Positions 27,044 through 35,335 of a DNA stretch of 44,604 nucleotides are shown here, one piece after another (position 1 is the first letter of the stretch; the number at the start of each line of letters is the position of its first letter). The DNA is from an uncultured Bacillota bacterium (GTDB lineage Bacteria > Bacillota > Clostridia > Christensenellales > Borkfalkiaceae), in assembly GCA_949287105.1 (NCBI GenBank), contig CASEFE010000065.1:1-44604 (forward strand), written 5' to 3'. Below the pieces are notes generated by a model. It was not told the DNA's origin. It did not search any database and saw only the letters and a list, made by a program, of their open reading frames with translations. A program made the position numbers and the translations under genes.

Positions 27044-28036
27044 ATGAATATGATCATCGAAAACGATAAGACCGAAACGCTTACAGAGAGAAGCGCGGGG
27101 CTGAAAATACAAAAAAAGCGTCCGAAGCTGACGAAAAAAGTTCTGATCAAATATGGATTTGTGTGGTCGATCCTGGCATATCCGGTGTTGTTGTTTCTTG
27201 TTTTTTTCGTGTATGTCAATTTTAACTCGATCATAATGGCGTTTCAGGAACGTTCGTTTACAGGGGAAGTGATCGGATGGGTCGGGCTGAAAAACTTCGG
27301 AGATTTCATAAAAAACATTGCGGACAGTCCGTTGCTTTCGATATCCTTGAAAAACTCCTTTATTTTGTATCTGGCAGGACTTCTGATCGGAATGACTTTT
27401 CAGATCATTTTCAGTTATTTTCTGTTTCGAAAGTTCTGGGGAAGCACGGTAGTGCGCTTCATAGTTATGCTTCCGGCGATCATTTCTGAATTTATCGTCT
27501 GCCTGGTATTCAAGAAGTTTGTGGAAGGTGCTCTTCCGACGATGTTTGAAACGCTGTTTGGCTGGAAAAGTTTTCCGAACCTGATTTCGGATACGAATTA
27601 TACATTCGGCACGGTGGTGTTTTACAGCGTATGGATGTCGTTTACGACATCGCTTGTCATGTATCCGAACGCGATGAACCAGATACCGGACGAAGTTTTG
27701 GAAAGCGGCAGGATCGACGGGATCCAGATGGGATTACAGGAACTGTTTTACATGGTATTGCCGCAGATTTTCCCTACGATCACGACGTTTCTGATCACCG
27801 GATTCAGTTCTTTGCTTACATCGACGGGTCCGCTTGTCGCCTTCTTTATGATCAATGCGCCGCAGCAGGCGTTTACGATGGGGTATTATTACTATGTAGA
27901 GGTTGCGGGAAGTCAGAGTCAGATCCTGTATCCGTATCTTGCGGCGGGCGGACTTCTTATGACGGCGATCATGGCACCGCTTACTTTTCTTTTGAAATGG
28001 GCGTTGGAGAGATTCGGCCCGAGCCAGGATCATTGA
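27044..28036 (+). CDS. ABC sugar transporter permease, UgpA/LacF type
   Basis: A 330-aa inner-membrane permease of the CUT1 family. It has a charged cytoplasmic N-terminus of about 45 residues and six hydrophobic segments beginning with LAYPVLLFLVFFVYV. The coupling loop that contacts the ATPase is DEVLESGRIDGIQMGLQELF (D216 onward), a variant of the usual EAAxxDGA. No ATPase gene is near; in such systems a shared MsmX/UgpC-type ATPase elsewhere is normally used. Confidence 0.92.
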   Translation: MNMIIENDKTETLTERSAGLKIQKKRPKLTKKVLIKYGFVWSILAYPVLLFLVFFVYVNFNSIIMAFQERSFTGEVIGWVGLKNFGDFIKNIADSPLLSISLKNSFILYLAGLLIGMTFQIIFSYFLFRKFWGSTVVRFIVMLPAIISEFIVCLVFKKFVEGALPTMFETLFGWKSFPNLISDTNYTFGTVVFYSVWMSFTTSLVMYPNAMNQIPDEVLESGRIDGIQMGLQELFYMVLPQIFPTITTFLITGFSSLLTSTGPLVAFFMINAPQQAFTMGYYYYVEVAGSQSQILYPYLAAGGLLMTAIMAPLTFLLKWALERFGPSQDH

Positions 28037-28047
28037 GGTGAAAAGCT

Positions 28048-28944
28048 ATGTTGTTACGATTGCTTGGAAATAAGGTGATGAGTGTCTGTTTGAAGTATAT
28101 TTCGATCGCACTTTTGTTTATCTTTACGTTTTCGCTTCTCATTCCGCTCATCTGGATGATATATACGGCGATGAAGCCGTCTTTGGAATACTTTGAAAAT
28201 TCTTTCCGATTGCCCCAAAATTGGACATTCAGCAATTTTCTGACTGTTCTTCCGATGTTGCAGATCCGTATTCTGACCGATCGGGGCGAAGTGCTGTTCC
28301 GCGTATGGGATATGCTGGGCACGAGTGTGATCTGGGCGGCGGGAAATGCGTTTGTCTCACAATTTTTTACGTTGATCACGGCGTATGTCATTGCAAAATA
28401 TAAGTTTATCGGCAAGAATGTCATTTATATGATCGGTATCTTTGTGATGATCGTACCGATCATCGGTGCGTTGCCCTCGCAGATGGTGGTGAAAAAGGCA
28501 CTGGGTATCTATGACAGTATGTTTATGCACATCATCACCTCACCCGGCGTATGTTTTTCGGGACTGTGGTTTTTGTTGTATTATGCGGCGTTCCAGGGCG
28601 TGCCTTGGGAATATGCAGAAGCGGCGTTTATCGACGGCGCAGGTCACTACAAAGTCATGTTCAAAATCATGCTGCCCATGATGATCCCTACGTTTTCGGC
28701 CATTTTTCTTCTCGGATTTCTGGGTACGTGGAACGATTACAATTCCTTTATTATGTGGTTGCCTTCGTATGCCAATCTCGCTTACGGAATGTATCTGTTC
28801 CAGCTGGACGCGTCCAATTACGGCGCGTCGATGCCGCAGATCATGGCAGGGTTCATTATTTGCATGATACCGACGGTCATTTTATACGTTTCATCACAAA
28901 AATTGATCACCTCGAAACTGATGGTAGGTGGATTGAAAGGATGA
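28048..28944 (+). CDS. ABC sugar transporter permease, UgpE/LacG type
   Basis: A 298-aa CUT1 permease with six hydrophobic segments, partner of the preceding gene. The coupling loop reads EYAEAAFIDGAGHYKVMFKI (about residues 188-207), a canonical EAA motif. It ends LMVGGLKG, the typical C-terminus of this subfamily. GAGGTG precedes the ATG at 28048. Together with the binding protein it imports an oligosaccharide, probably one released or captured by the surface proteins of this operon. Confidence 0.93.
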   Translation: MLLRLLGNKVMSVCLKYISIALLFIFTFSLLIPLIWMIYTAMKPSLEYFENSFRLPQNWTFSNFLTVLPMLQIRILTDRGEVLFRVWDMLGTSVIWAAGNAFVSQFFTLITAYVIAKYKFIGKNVIYMIGIFVMIVPIIGALPSQMVVKKALGIYDSMFMHIITSPGVCFSGLWFLLYYAAFQGVPWEYAEAAFIDGAGHYKVMFKIMLPMMIPTFSAIFLLGFLGTWNDYNSFIMWLPSYANLAYGMYLFQLDASNYGASMPQIMAGFIICMIPTVILYVSSQKLITSKLMVGGLKG

Positions 28945-28955
28945 TAAGGAGAGTT

Positions 28956-29720
28956 ATGAATAAAAAAGGTTTTTTGGCGCTTGCAGGTATCTTTTTGACG
29001 CTTATGATGGGGGTGTGTCTGCCGTTCAGCAACACGGTTATAAAAGCGGATGCGCAGGAATCGGACAGACTGACGGTAGAATATTCGCCGGACGGGGTGT
29101 ATATTCCGATCATCCGCACGGAAGAAGGGCAGGCGTATAAGGCGGAAGTTTTTGCCAAATCGGATACGGAGTTTACATCTCCTTTTTCGGTGGATGGCAA
29201 CGTAACGTTTTATCCGGAAAGTTTAGGTGATTTTTGTATCCGCTATCAGATGAACGACAACGGAGTGGAAACCTTCGTCTATAAAGATCTGACGGTGCAG
29301 GATACAACGAAGCCCGTTTTTTCGCTGACATTGAATGATACATATAATCTCGGGGAAACGGTCTCGCTGATACCTGCGATCGAAGATAACACGGCTGAAT
29401 GGGCGACGGTCACGTACCAGCTGACGCGAAACGGTGCGCTTTGCACGGAAAAAATCGAATCGGGCAGGCTGACGCTGGAAAAAGGCGGCGAATATCGCGT
29501 GATGGTAACGGTTACGGACGCGGGCGGAAACCGTGTATGGGAGACGTTTGATTTTTCGGTGGATTCGGCGCAAAAGGGCGGCGATCAAACGGGTCTGATC
29601 ATCGGGTTGAGCGTCGGAGGCGGAGTCTTGGTATTGGCGGCAGGTGCGTGCGTCTTTTTTGTGATCAGAAAAAAGAACGCGGCAAAGCGTGAAGGAGGAA
29701 AGGATGAAAAGCAACAGTAA
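28956..29720 (+). CDS. Membrane-anchored Ig-like surface protein
   Basis: A 254-aa protein. The signal peptide (about 1-33) ends with IKADA before QESD. An Ig-like/cadherin-like extracellular part follows (VQDTTKPVFSLTLNDTYNLG, then YRVMVTVTDAGGNRVWETFD). A single transmembrane helix spans about 214-236 and the tail is Lys-rich (RKKNAAKREGGKDEKQQ), giving a type I topology. No LPXTG motif. The start at 28956 is chosen by AAGGAGA (28946-28952) and the signal peptide; the reading frame upstream of this only shadows the permease gene. Its end overlaps the next gene by 17 nt. No enzymatic motif is visible; it may hold or scaffold the neighbouring surface proteins. Confidence 0.82.
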   Translation: MNKKGFLALAGIFLTLMMGVCLPFSNTVIKADAQESDRLTVEYSPDGVYIPIIRTEEGQAYKAEVFAKSDTEFTSPFSVDGNVTFYPESLGDFCIRYQMNDNGVETFVYKDLTVQDTTKPVFSLTLNDTYNLGETVSLIPAIEDNTAEWATVTYQLTRNGALCTEKIESGRLTLEKGGEYRVMVTVTDAGGNRVWETFDFSVDSAQKGGDQTGLIIGLSVGGGVLVLAAGACVFFVIRKKNAAKREGGKDEKQQ

Positions 29721-32700
29721 GCGCGTACAGTTACTTGCGATCGGCGCAGCTTTTATGAGCATGGTCCTTGCAATTTTCGTGTTGATCGGGGCAGCGGTTT
29801 CGGTCAGAGCGGAAGAAAAACAAGAAATTTACGATTATGCCATTCAATATAAGCATTATGAAATCAAGGACTATGAGGAAGGGGTTACGGTAACGGATCC
29901 CAGAGGCGGAAGCGTGGAGATTACGGACGGAGGATTTACCCCCGTGCGCGCAGGGATCTATACGCTTGTGTTCGGAATGAACGAAAAATATTTAGAGGTT
30001 TTCGCAACGCTTCCTGCCGTAAATTACAGTTTTTCTTCTTCTTTACAGGAAGAATACGGCGTCGGCGAGTATATAACGCTTCCGAAAGCAGAGATCACCT
30101 CAAAGATCGAAAAGAACGGTGCGTATACCGTATACATTGAAAAAGACGGAAAGATCCTTCAAAAGTACAATGACCGCGAAGATCTCGTCTATCAGCCCAT
30201 GGAAGCGGGAACGTATTCGGCGATTTACGGATATACCGATTATTTCGGATATTTTTCCAACAGAGAGCTGAAATTTTCGGCTGTGGAAAAGGCGGTGGTA
30301 GCCTTTTTGCCTCCTGCGTCATTGCCCTTCGGCGGAATGGTGCAGGTGAACGCGTGTGAACTTTATAAGGGCGCGGAAAAAGCGGAAGCGGAACTTAAAA
30401 TTTATGCGCCTTCGGGCAGCGAAGAAGATATTTCCGGCGGCTCATTTGTTGCGGACGAACTGGGTGAATATGTTTATAAAATAACGGGTCAGGTCGGCGG
30501 AGAGAAGGTGGAAAGAGAATACCGTGTGCCTTGCGATCTGTTCAATCAATATCTCTTTACAGCGGGGCGTATGGCGAACGAACCCGTGGCGGAAACGGCG
30601 CTGCCGAATACATGCGCCCACACCGGAAACGGAATTTTGCTGGAAGGTACGGGTTTAGGCGCCACGTATACCTATTCGCAGACCATCAATCTGAATGAGA
30701 TCAGCAGCAGCCAGAATATTCTCACGTTTTTCCCGTATGTGACCGAAAAGATCGGTTATATGGAGACATTGGAGATCAAGTTTACGGATATTTATGATCC
30801 GTACAATGAAATTTCCATTTACTTTAAGAGATCGCCGTTCCATGATGATTTGACATTTGTGACGGCGGCGCGTAACGAGCGGCATTATGCTTTCGACAAT
30901 GAAAATTATATCCTGACAGGGGAGAACGGGCCGGTCAAGATCGGCGACAAGTATTTCTTCGGCGGTATCATGCGGAACCACTATTCGATGATGGGATTGA
31001 GCGACGAGCCGCTGGAAACCTATTCATTTTCCATGGATTATGAAAAACGGCAGATGATTCTCGATCTTACGCCTGTGGGAGAAGGTCGGATGGTGCTGAT
31101 GGATTTTGATAATCCGGTATGGTGCGGCGGCGAGCAATATGCTTGGAACGGGTTTACGACGGGCGAAGTGACCATGAGCCTGGAATTTGGCACGATCACG
31201 GGTGACAGTGCGGCGATCATTGTGACGGAAGTCATGGGGCAAAGTGTCGGCGGGGCAGTAACGAACGACGTCGTTGCACCGTATATCGAAGTCGACATGG
31301 ACAAAGAATATTTTACAAATATGCCTTACGGAGTGGTCGGGATGCCTTACTCTGTTCCGGAAGCGTGGGCGTTTGACAGTATATCGGGTTCGGCGAATGT
31401 CGTTCGCAAAATCTATTTCGGAGCGGAAGAAGTGCCGTTTGAAGGGAATGTTTTCACTCCGGAAAGCGCGGGAGAATACGAACTTGTCTATTCGGCAAAG
31501 GACGTGCGGGGCAATGGTGCGGAAAGGCGGTTTTCCTTTACGGTATACGGAACGGCGCCCGAGATCGGCATAGAAATGCAAAGCACGGATACGCCTGTGC
31601 CGGGTGAATATTATCGGTTGCCGTCTTTTGAAGTGACGGGCGCGTCCGGAAAGTACACACTTGAAAAGACGATCACGTATAACGGAGCGGAGGTTACTGC
31701 GGATGCGGCAGGAAAGATATATATCGATCATGTCGGAAGCATACAAATCCGAATTACGGTAAAAGACTGGCTTGGCCAGACTACGGAAAAGACGTTCACC
31801 ATTGAAGTGACGTCGAATGAAGTAAAAATGAACGTGCCTTATCGCTATGCGGTAGCGCAGCCGGGGCAGGAATTGTTGTTTGAGCAGCCGATTCTAAGTG
31901 ATTTTGACGGAAAAGACAGCGCGCAGATCGAAATTTCCATTTATGTAAACGGCGAGTTGCTGAATGGAGACAGTTATATAGTTCCCGTGGACGTTGAATC
32001 TTTGCAAATCGAATATGTTGTGAAGGTAAACGGGGCGGAAATGGCGCGTGAAGAGTATAAGGTTGCCGTAAGTAAAACCGATTCGACGCTTGAAAGCGCG
32101 GCGGAGAACGTCAAGGAGCTTTTCGATACGGACGGAACGATGGTATTGGCCGGAACGGATTCGGAAGAAGTGCGGTTCCGGTTTGCGAAGGACGGATATT
32201 TTGAGCTGAAAAATGCCGTATCGCAAAACAATCTCAGACTTTCGTTCTCGGTTCCGCATTATGATTTTGAATCCTTGGATATCTATCTGACGGATGCGAA
32301 CAACGAGAATATTTCAGTTTTTGTTCGGATCACCGATTATGATCTTGCGAGTGTGCGTCTGCAACTGAACGGAACGGGTGATTATTATATTCTGGACGGT
32401 TCGGTTTCGAAGCCCGGAACGCCGATCACATTCCTGTACGATTGTGACAATCTGAGCTTTAAGCGGGCTGTCAGCGAGCGCGAGATTTTTGCGATCAAGA
32501 CGTGCCTGAACGGGGATGTATTCGGCGGCTTTACGAGCGGCGGGGTGCGGATCCGCGTGGAAGTGAACGGTGTCGGGAAAGTCAGCGGCGGAGTCAATGC
32601 CACGCCTGCCGAAATACGGTTTTTGGAAGTATCCAACGAAGGATTTATGGCGTATCTGATGACGGGAATGGACATCATTGCGCCGGTCGTGAGTCTGCCG

Positions 32701-33234
32701 ACGAACAAAGAATCGGTAAAAATCGATTTCGGAAGTTCGTATACCGTTTACGCAGCGAAGGCTTTTGACGTGATCGCAGGGGCATTTGACGTGAAGGTTT
32801 CTTTGACATCTCCTTCCGGAAAGACGCTTTTAAGCGGAGAGAAGCTGAAAGATCCGTTTACGTTTAAGCTGGAAGAATACGGCAGATATGTATTGGTGTA
32901 TCAGGCGCAGTCGCCGCAGATCGGAACGGTATTGAAGGAACTGTATATAGAAGTTCCGGATAAGATCGCGCCCGAGATCACGGTAAACGGAGAAGTGATT
33001 TCGGAGGCATTGCTGGGTGATTATCTGACGGTTGCGTCCATGACGGCGACGGATAATCTTACATCCGAGCTTAAAACGAGAATCATGATCTATGATCCGA
33101 ACGCAAGGAACGTGATCGTGGAAGCGGGGTCAAGGTATCGTTTTACGTTACGCGGTACGTACAAGGTTGTGTATTATGCTTCGGATGAAGCGGGAAACAT
33201 TACGCGCGTCACGTACAGGATCGAGGTGAAATGA
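29704..33234 (+). CDS. Large secreted multidomain Ig-like/lectin-like protein
   Basis: A 1176-aa exported protein. Signal peptide: about 1-37 (hydrophobic LLAIGAAFMSMVLAIFVLIG, cleavage near VRA-EE). Ig-like modules occur near the N-terminus, in the middle (SAGEYELVYSAKDVRGNGAE) and at the C-terminus (GTYKVVYYASDEAGNITRVT). Two longer beta-rich modules of about 220 residues (around 280-510 and 790-1010) have similar order and resemble concanavalin/LamG-type sandwiches, suggesting internal duplication. There is no LPXTG, lipobox or C-terminal membrane helix, so it must be held by other proteins or released. Start at 29704 follows AAGGAGG (29692-29698) inside the end of the preceding gene. No family name recognised; role in glycan binding is inferred from context. 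Confidence 0.78.
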   Translation: MKSNSKRVQLLAIGAAFMSMVLAIFVLIGAAVSVRAEEKQEIYDYAIQYKHYEIKDYEEGVTVTDPRGGSVEITDGGFTPVRAGIYTLVFGMNEKYLEVFATLPAVNYSFSSSLQEEYGVGEYITLPKAEITSKIEKNGAYTVYIEKDGKILQKYNDREDLVYQPMEAGTYSAIYGYTDYFGYFSNRELKFSAVEKAVVAFLPPASLPFGGMVQVNACELYKGAEKAEAELKIYAPSGSEEDISGGSFVADELGEYVYKITGQVGGEKVEREYRVPCDLFNQYLFTAGRMANEPVAETALPNTCAHTGNGILLEGTGLGATYTYSQTINLNEISSSQNILTFFPYVTEKIGYMETLEIKFTDIYDPYNEISIYFKRSPFHDDLTFVTAARNERHYAFDNENYILTGENGPVKIGDKYFFGGIMRNHYSMMGLSDEPLETYSFSMDYEKRQMILDLTPVGEGRMVLMDFDNPVWCGGEQYAWNGFTTGEVTMSLEFGTITGDSAAIIVTEVMGQSVGGAVTNDVVAPYIEVDMDKEYFTNMPYGVVGMPYSVPEAWAFDSISGSANVVRKIYFGAEEVPFEGNVFTPESAGEYELVYSAKDVRGNGAERRFSFTVYGTAPEIGIEMQSTDTPVPGEYYRLPSFEVTGASGKYTLEKTITYNGAEVTADAAGKIYIDHVGSIQIRITVKDWLGQTTEKTFTIEVTSNEVKMNVPYRYAVAQPGQELLFEQPILSDFDGKDSAQIEISIYVNGELLNGDSYIVPVDVESLQIEYVVKVNGAEMAREEYKVAVSKTDSTLESAAENVKELFDTDGTMVLAGTDSEEVRFRFAKDGYFELKNAVSQNNLRLSFSVPHYDFESLDIYLTDANNENISVFVRITDYDLASVRLQLNGTGDYYILDGSVSKPGTPITFLYDCDNLSFKRAVSEREIFAIKTCLNGDVFGGFTSGGVRIRVEVNGVGKVSGGVNATPAEIRFLEVSNEGFMAYLMTGMDIIAPVVSLPTNKESVKIDFGSSYTVYAAKAFDVIAGAFDVKVSLTSPSGKTLLSGEKLKDPFTFKLEEYGRYVLVYQAQSPQIGTVLKELYIEVPDKIAPEITVNGEVISEALLGDYLTVASMTATDNLTSELKTRIMIYDPNARNVIVEAGSRYRFTLRGTYKVVYYASDEAGNITRVTYRIEVK

Positions 33235-35309
33235 TGAAAAAATTTATAACGGTTTTATTGAGCGGTATACTGCTGATCGCCATGGTCGGCTGCGGGAATA
33301 AAAATCCGTCCTCGAATACGGAGCCGCCGTTGGAGGAGGTGACCGTAGATGACGGTATCAATCAGGATAAAGTGATCGATACGCTTGCAAAGGACGGAAA
33401 GACGGAGTACCGCGTGGTGTATTCGGCGCAAGCGAATGCGGCAGAATCGTATGCGACGACGGAATTTGTCAATTTTATGAGCGAATCGACGGGGGTAAAC
33501 CTTCCGTTGAGCATCGATTCGACGGTATCGTATGATCCGCAAGGGCATTATATCTCGATCGGGCACACAAAGCTTGCGGAGCGTGCCGGCGTCGTTGCGG
33601 ACAGGGATGAATTGAACAGAGACGGTTTTGTGGTCAAGACCATCGATTCAAACCTGTATATTTTGGGCGCAAATGACCGCGGAACGATTTACGGAGTTTA
33701 TGATTTTCTTGAAAAGATGCTCGGGATCCGGTTTATTTCGACGGATGTGACATATATTCCGGAAGTGGAAGAAGTGCCTTTGTACGAGACGGACATACAT
33801 GAAGCGCCTGCGTTTGAGTATCGGAATTTTTATTCGTACAGCATGCGGGATTTTGATGATTTTTACACGCGGCTTCGCTTCAATGCGCCGGAGCGTCCGA
33901 TTTCCGATACTTACGGCGGAAGGACGGATTGGTACACGCAGCTCAACGGCCTGAGCGGGAAATACGACAACCTGAAAGCGATGTTTCCCACCTATCCCGA
34001 GTTCAATGTCATTCACAATGCTTTTTATTATGTAAACCCTGCGGAATGGTATGATACGCATCCGGAATTTTTTGCGGCGGATGAAAACGGAAATACAATT
34101 CGGGACAGTGCCGGAACGATCTGTCAGCCGAATCTTGTAAATGGTCTGACCGATGAAGGCGAATTGGATGAATCGATGGAGATCAGTGTGGCGAAAGTTG
34201 CGCTGGAATCGTTGAAAGCGTTTATACTGGACGATCCGGATGCCACGGTATTTTTCTTCGGGTATAATGACTGGGAAGTTTACGACAAGACGGAACGAAC
34301 CGTAATGATGTCGGAAAAATACGGCGGGCAGAGCGGAATTCTGATGTTGTTCATGAATATGCTTTCGCGGGAAATTGAAAAATGGATGGCGGAAAACAAT
34401 ATAAACCGTGAGATCACGTTGGCGACGTTTGCGTATCTGCATACAAAGCATGCGCCGGTGGTATCGGACGGAAAGGGCGGCTGGAAAGCAGTGGATGAGC
34501 GCGTCATACCCGCAGAAAATATTTCTGTGCGGCTTGCGCCGATCGAACTGGACTGGTACTATTCGGTCAACGATCCGAATCAACGCGAAGAATACCAGGA
34601 GCTGATCTCGCAATGGACGTATATCACGGATAATTTCATGGTCTGGACGTATGAAGCAAATTTCGGAAACTATTTGAATTATTATCCTGGAATTCGTCAG
34701 TGGTCGGACAATCTGCATTATTTTAGGGATATCGGCGTGAAATATATGATGATGCAGGGCAACTACCACGGATACGGAAGCTGGCAGCAGGATATGTTCA
34801 CCTATGTGGCATCGCGGCTTTTGTGGAATCCGGATTATAAAGTGCAGCCGTTGATCGACGAGTTCTTGCTCCATTATTTCGGCGAGAAGGGAGCGGCAGC
34901 GGTATCGGAAATGATCGAGTTGTTTGACGAGCATTTTGCAATGTTGCAGGCAGATTACGAAGATTTCTGGGTGCCGTTCCGAGATGACAACGGATCGACG
35001 CTGATGAATGCCGAATACTTTCCGATCGAGTTTTTGGCACGGGCGGAAGGCGTGATCAAAGAGGCGATTGCGGTGAATGCGGCGGACGAAGAGATCAGCG
35101 AGCGTGAACGCACGCTGTACGATCGGCATCTGGTATCGGCGTTGCTGACGCCGCAGAGCATGATCCTTCAAAATTATGCGGCTTATTACAGTGGCTCCAA
35201 AACGCCGTACGCCGCGGAATTTATCGAGAATGCGGAATATGTCGGTGTTCGGGCATTGGCGGAACTGAAAACTTTGATTCAATATAAGGCGGAATTGGGG
35301 CTTGCGTAA
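33231..35309 (+). CDS. DUF4838-type surface lipoprotein (putative glycoside hydrolase-like)
   Basis: A 692-aa lipoprotein; lipobox MVGC gives C21. Residues about 55-170 resemble the GH67/GH20-like N-terminal domain (NLYILGANDRGTIYGVYDFL, then EKMLGIRFISTDVTYIPE). The rest fits DUF4838: HPEFFAADENGN, VFFFGYNDWEVYD, ITLATFAYLHT, FMVWTYEANFGNYLNYYPGI and LLWNPDYKVQPLIDEFLLHY. DUF4838 proteins are common in polysaccharide loci but the activity is not established to my knowledge. The start overlaps the previous stop (ATGA at 33231). A second ATG at 33234 has better spacing from GAGGTG. Unlike the other putative enzymes here it is outside the cell and so may act first on the substrate. Confidence 0.8.
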   Translation: MMKKFITVLLSGILLIAMVGCGNKNPSSNTEPPLEEVTVDDGINQDKVIDTLAKDGKTEYRVVYSAQANAAESYATTEFVNFMSESTGVNLPLSIDSTVSYDPQGHYISIGHTKLAERAGVVADRDELNRDGFVVKTIDSNLYILGANDRGTIYGVYDFLEKMLGIRFISTDVTYIPEVEEVPLYETDIHEAPAFEYRNFYSYSMRDFDDFYTRLRFNAPERPISDTYGGRTDWYTQLNGLSGKYDNLKAMFPTYPEFNVIHNAFYYVNPAEWYDTHPEFFAADENGNTIRDSAGTICQPNLVNGLTDEGELDESMEISVAKVALESLKAFILDDPDATVFFFGYNDWEVYDKTERTVMMSEKYGGQSGILMLFMNMLSREIEKWMAENNINREITLATFAYLHTKHAPVVSDGKGGWKAVDERVIPAENISVRLAPIELDWYYSVNDPNQREEYQELISQWTYITDNFMVWTYEANFGNYLNYYPGIRQWSDNLHYFRDIGVKYMMMQGNYHGYGSWQQDMFTYVASRLLWNPDYKVQPLIDEFLLHYFGEKGAAAVSEMIELFDEHFAMLQADYEDFWVPFRDDNGSTLMNAEYFPIEFLARAEGVIKEAIAVNAADEEISERERTLYDRHLVSALLTPQSMILQNYAAYYSGSKTPYAAEFIENAEYVGVRALAELKTLIQYKAELGLA

Positions 35310-35335
35310 ATTATCAGTCGGGAGAAAAATATAGT

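Noticed and set aside
33648-35282. Minus-strand 544-aa open frame opposite the DUF4838 gene
   Set aside because: It is an antisense shadow with Arg/His/Ile-rich sequence and no ribosome site; the plus-strand protein matches a known family.
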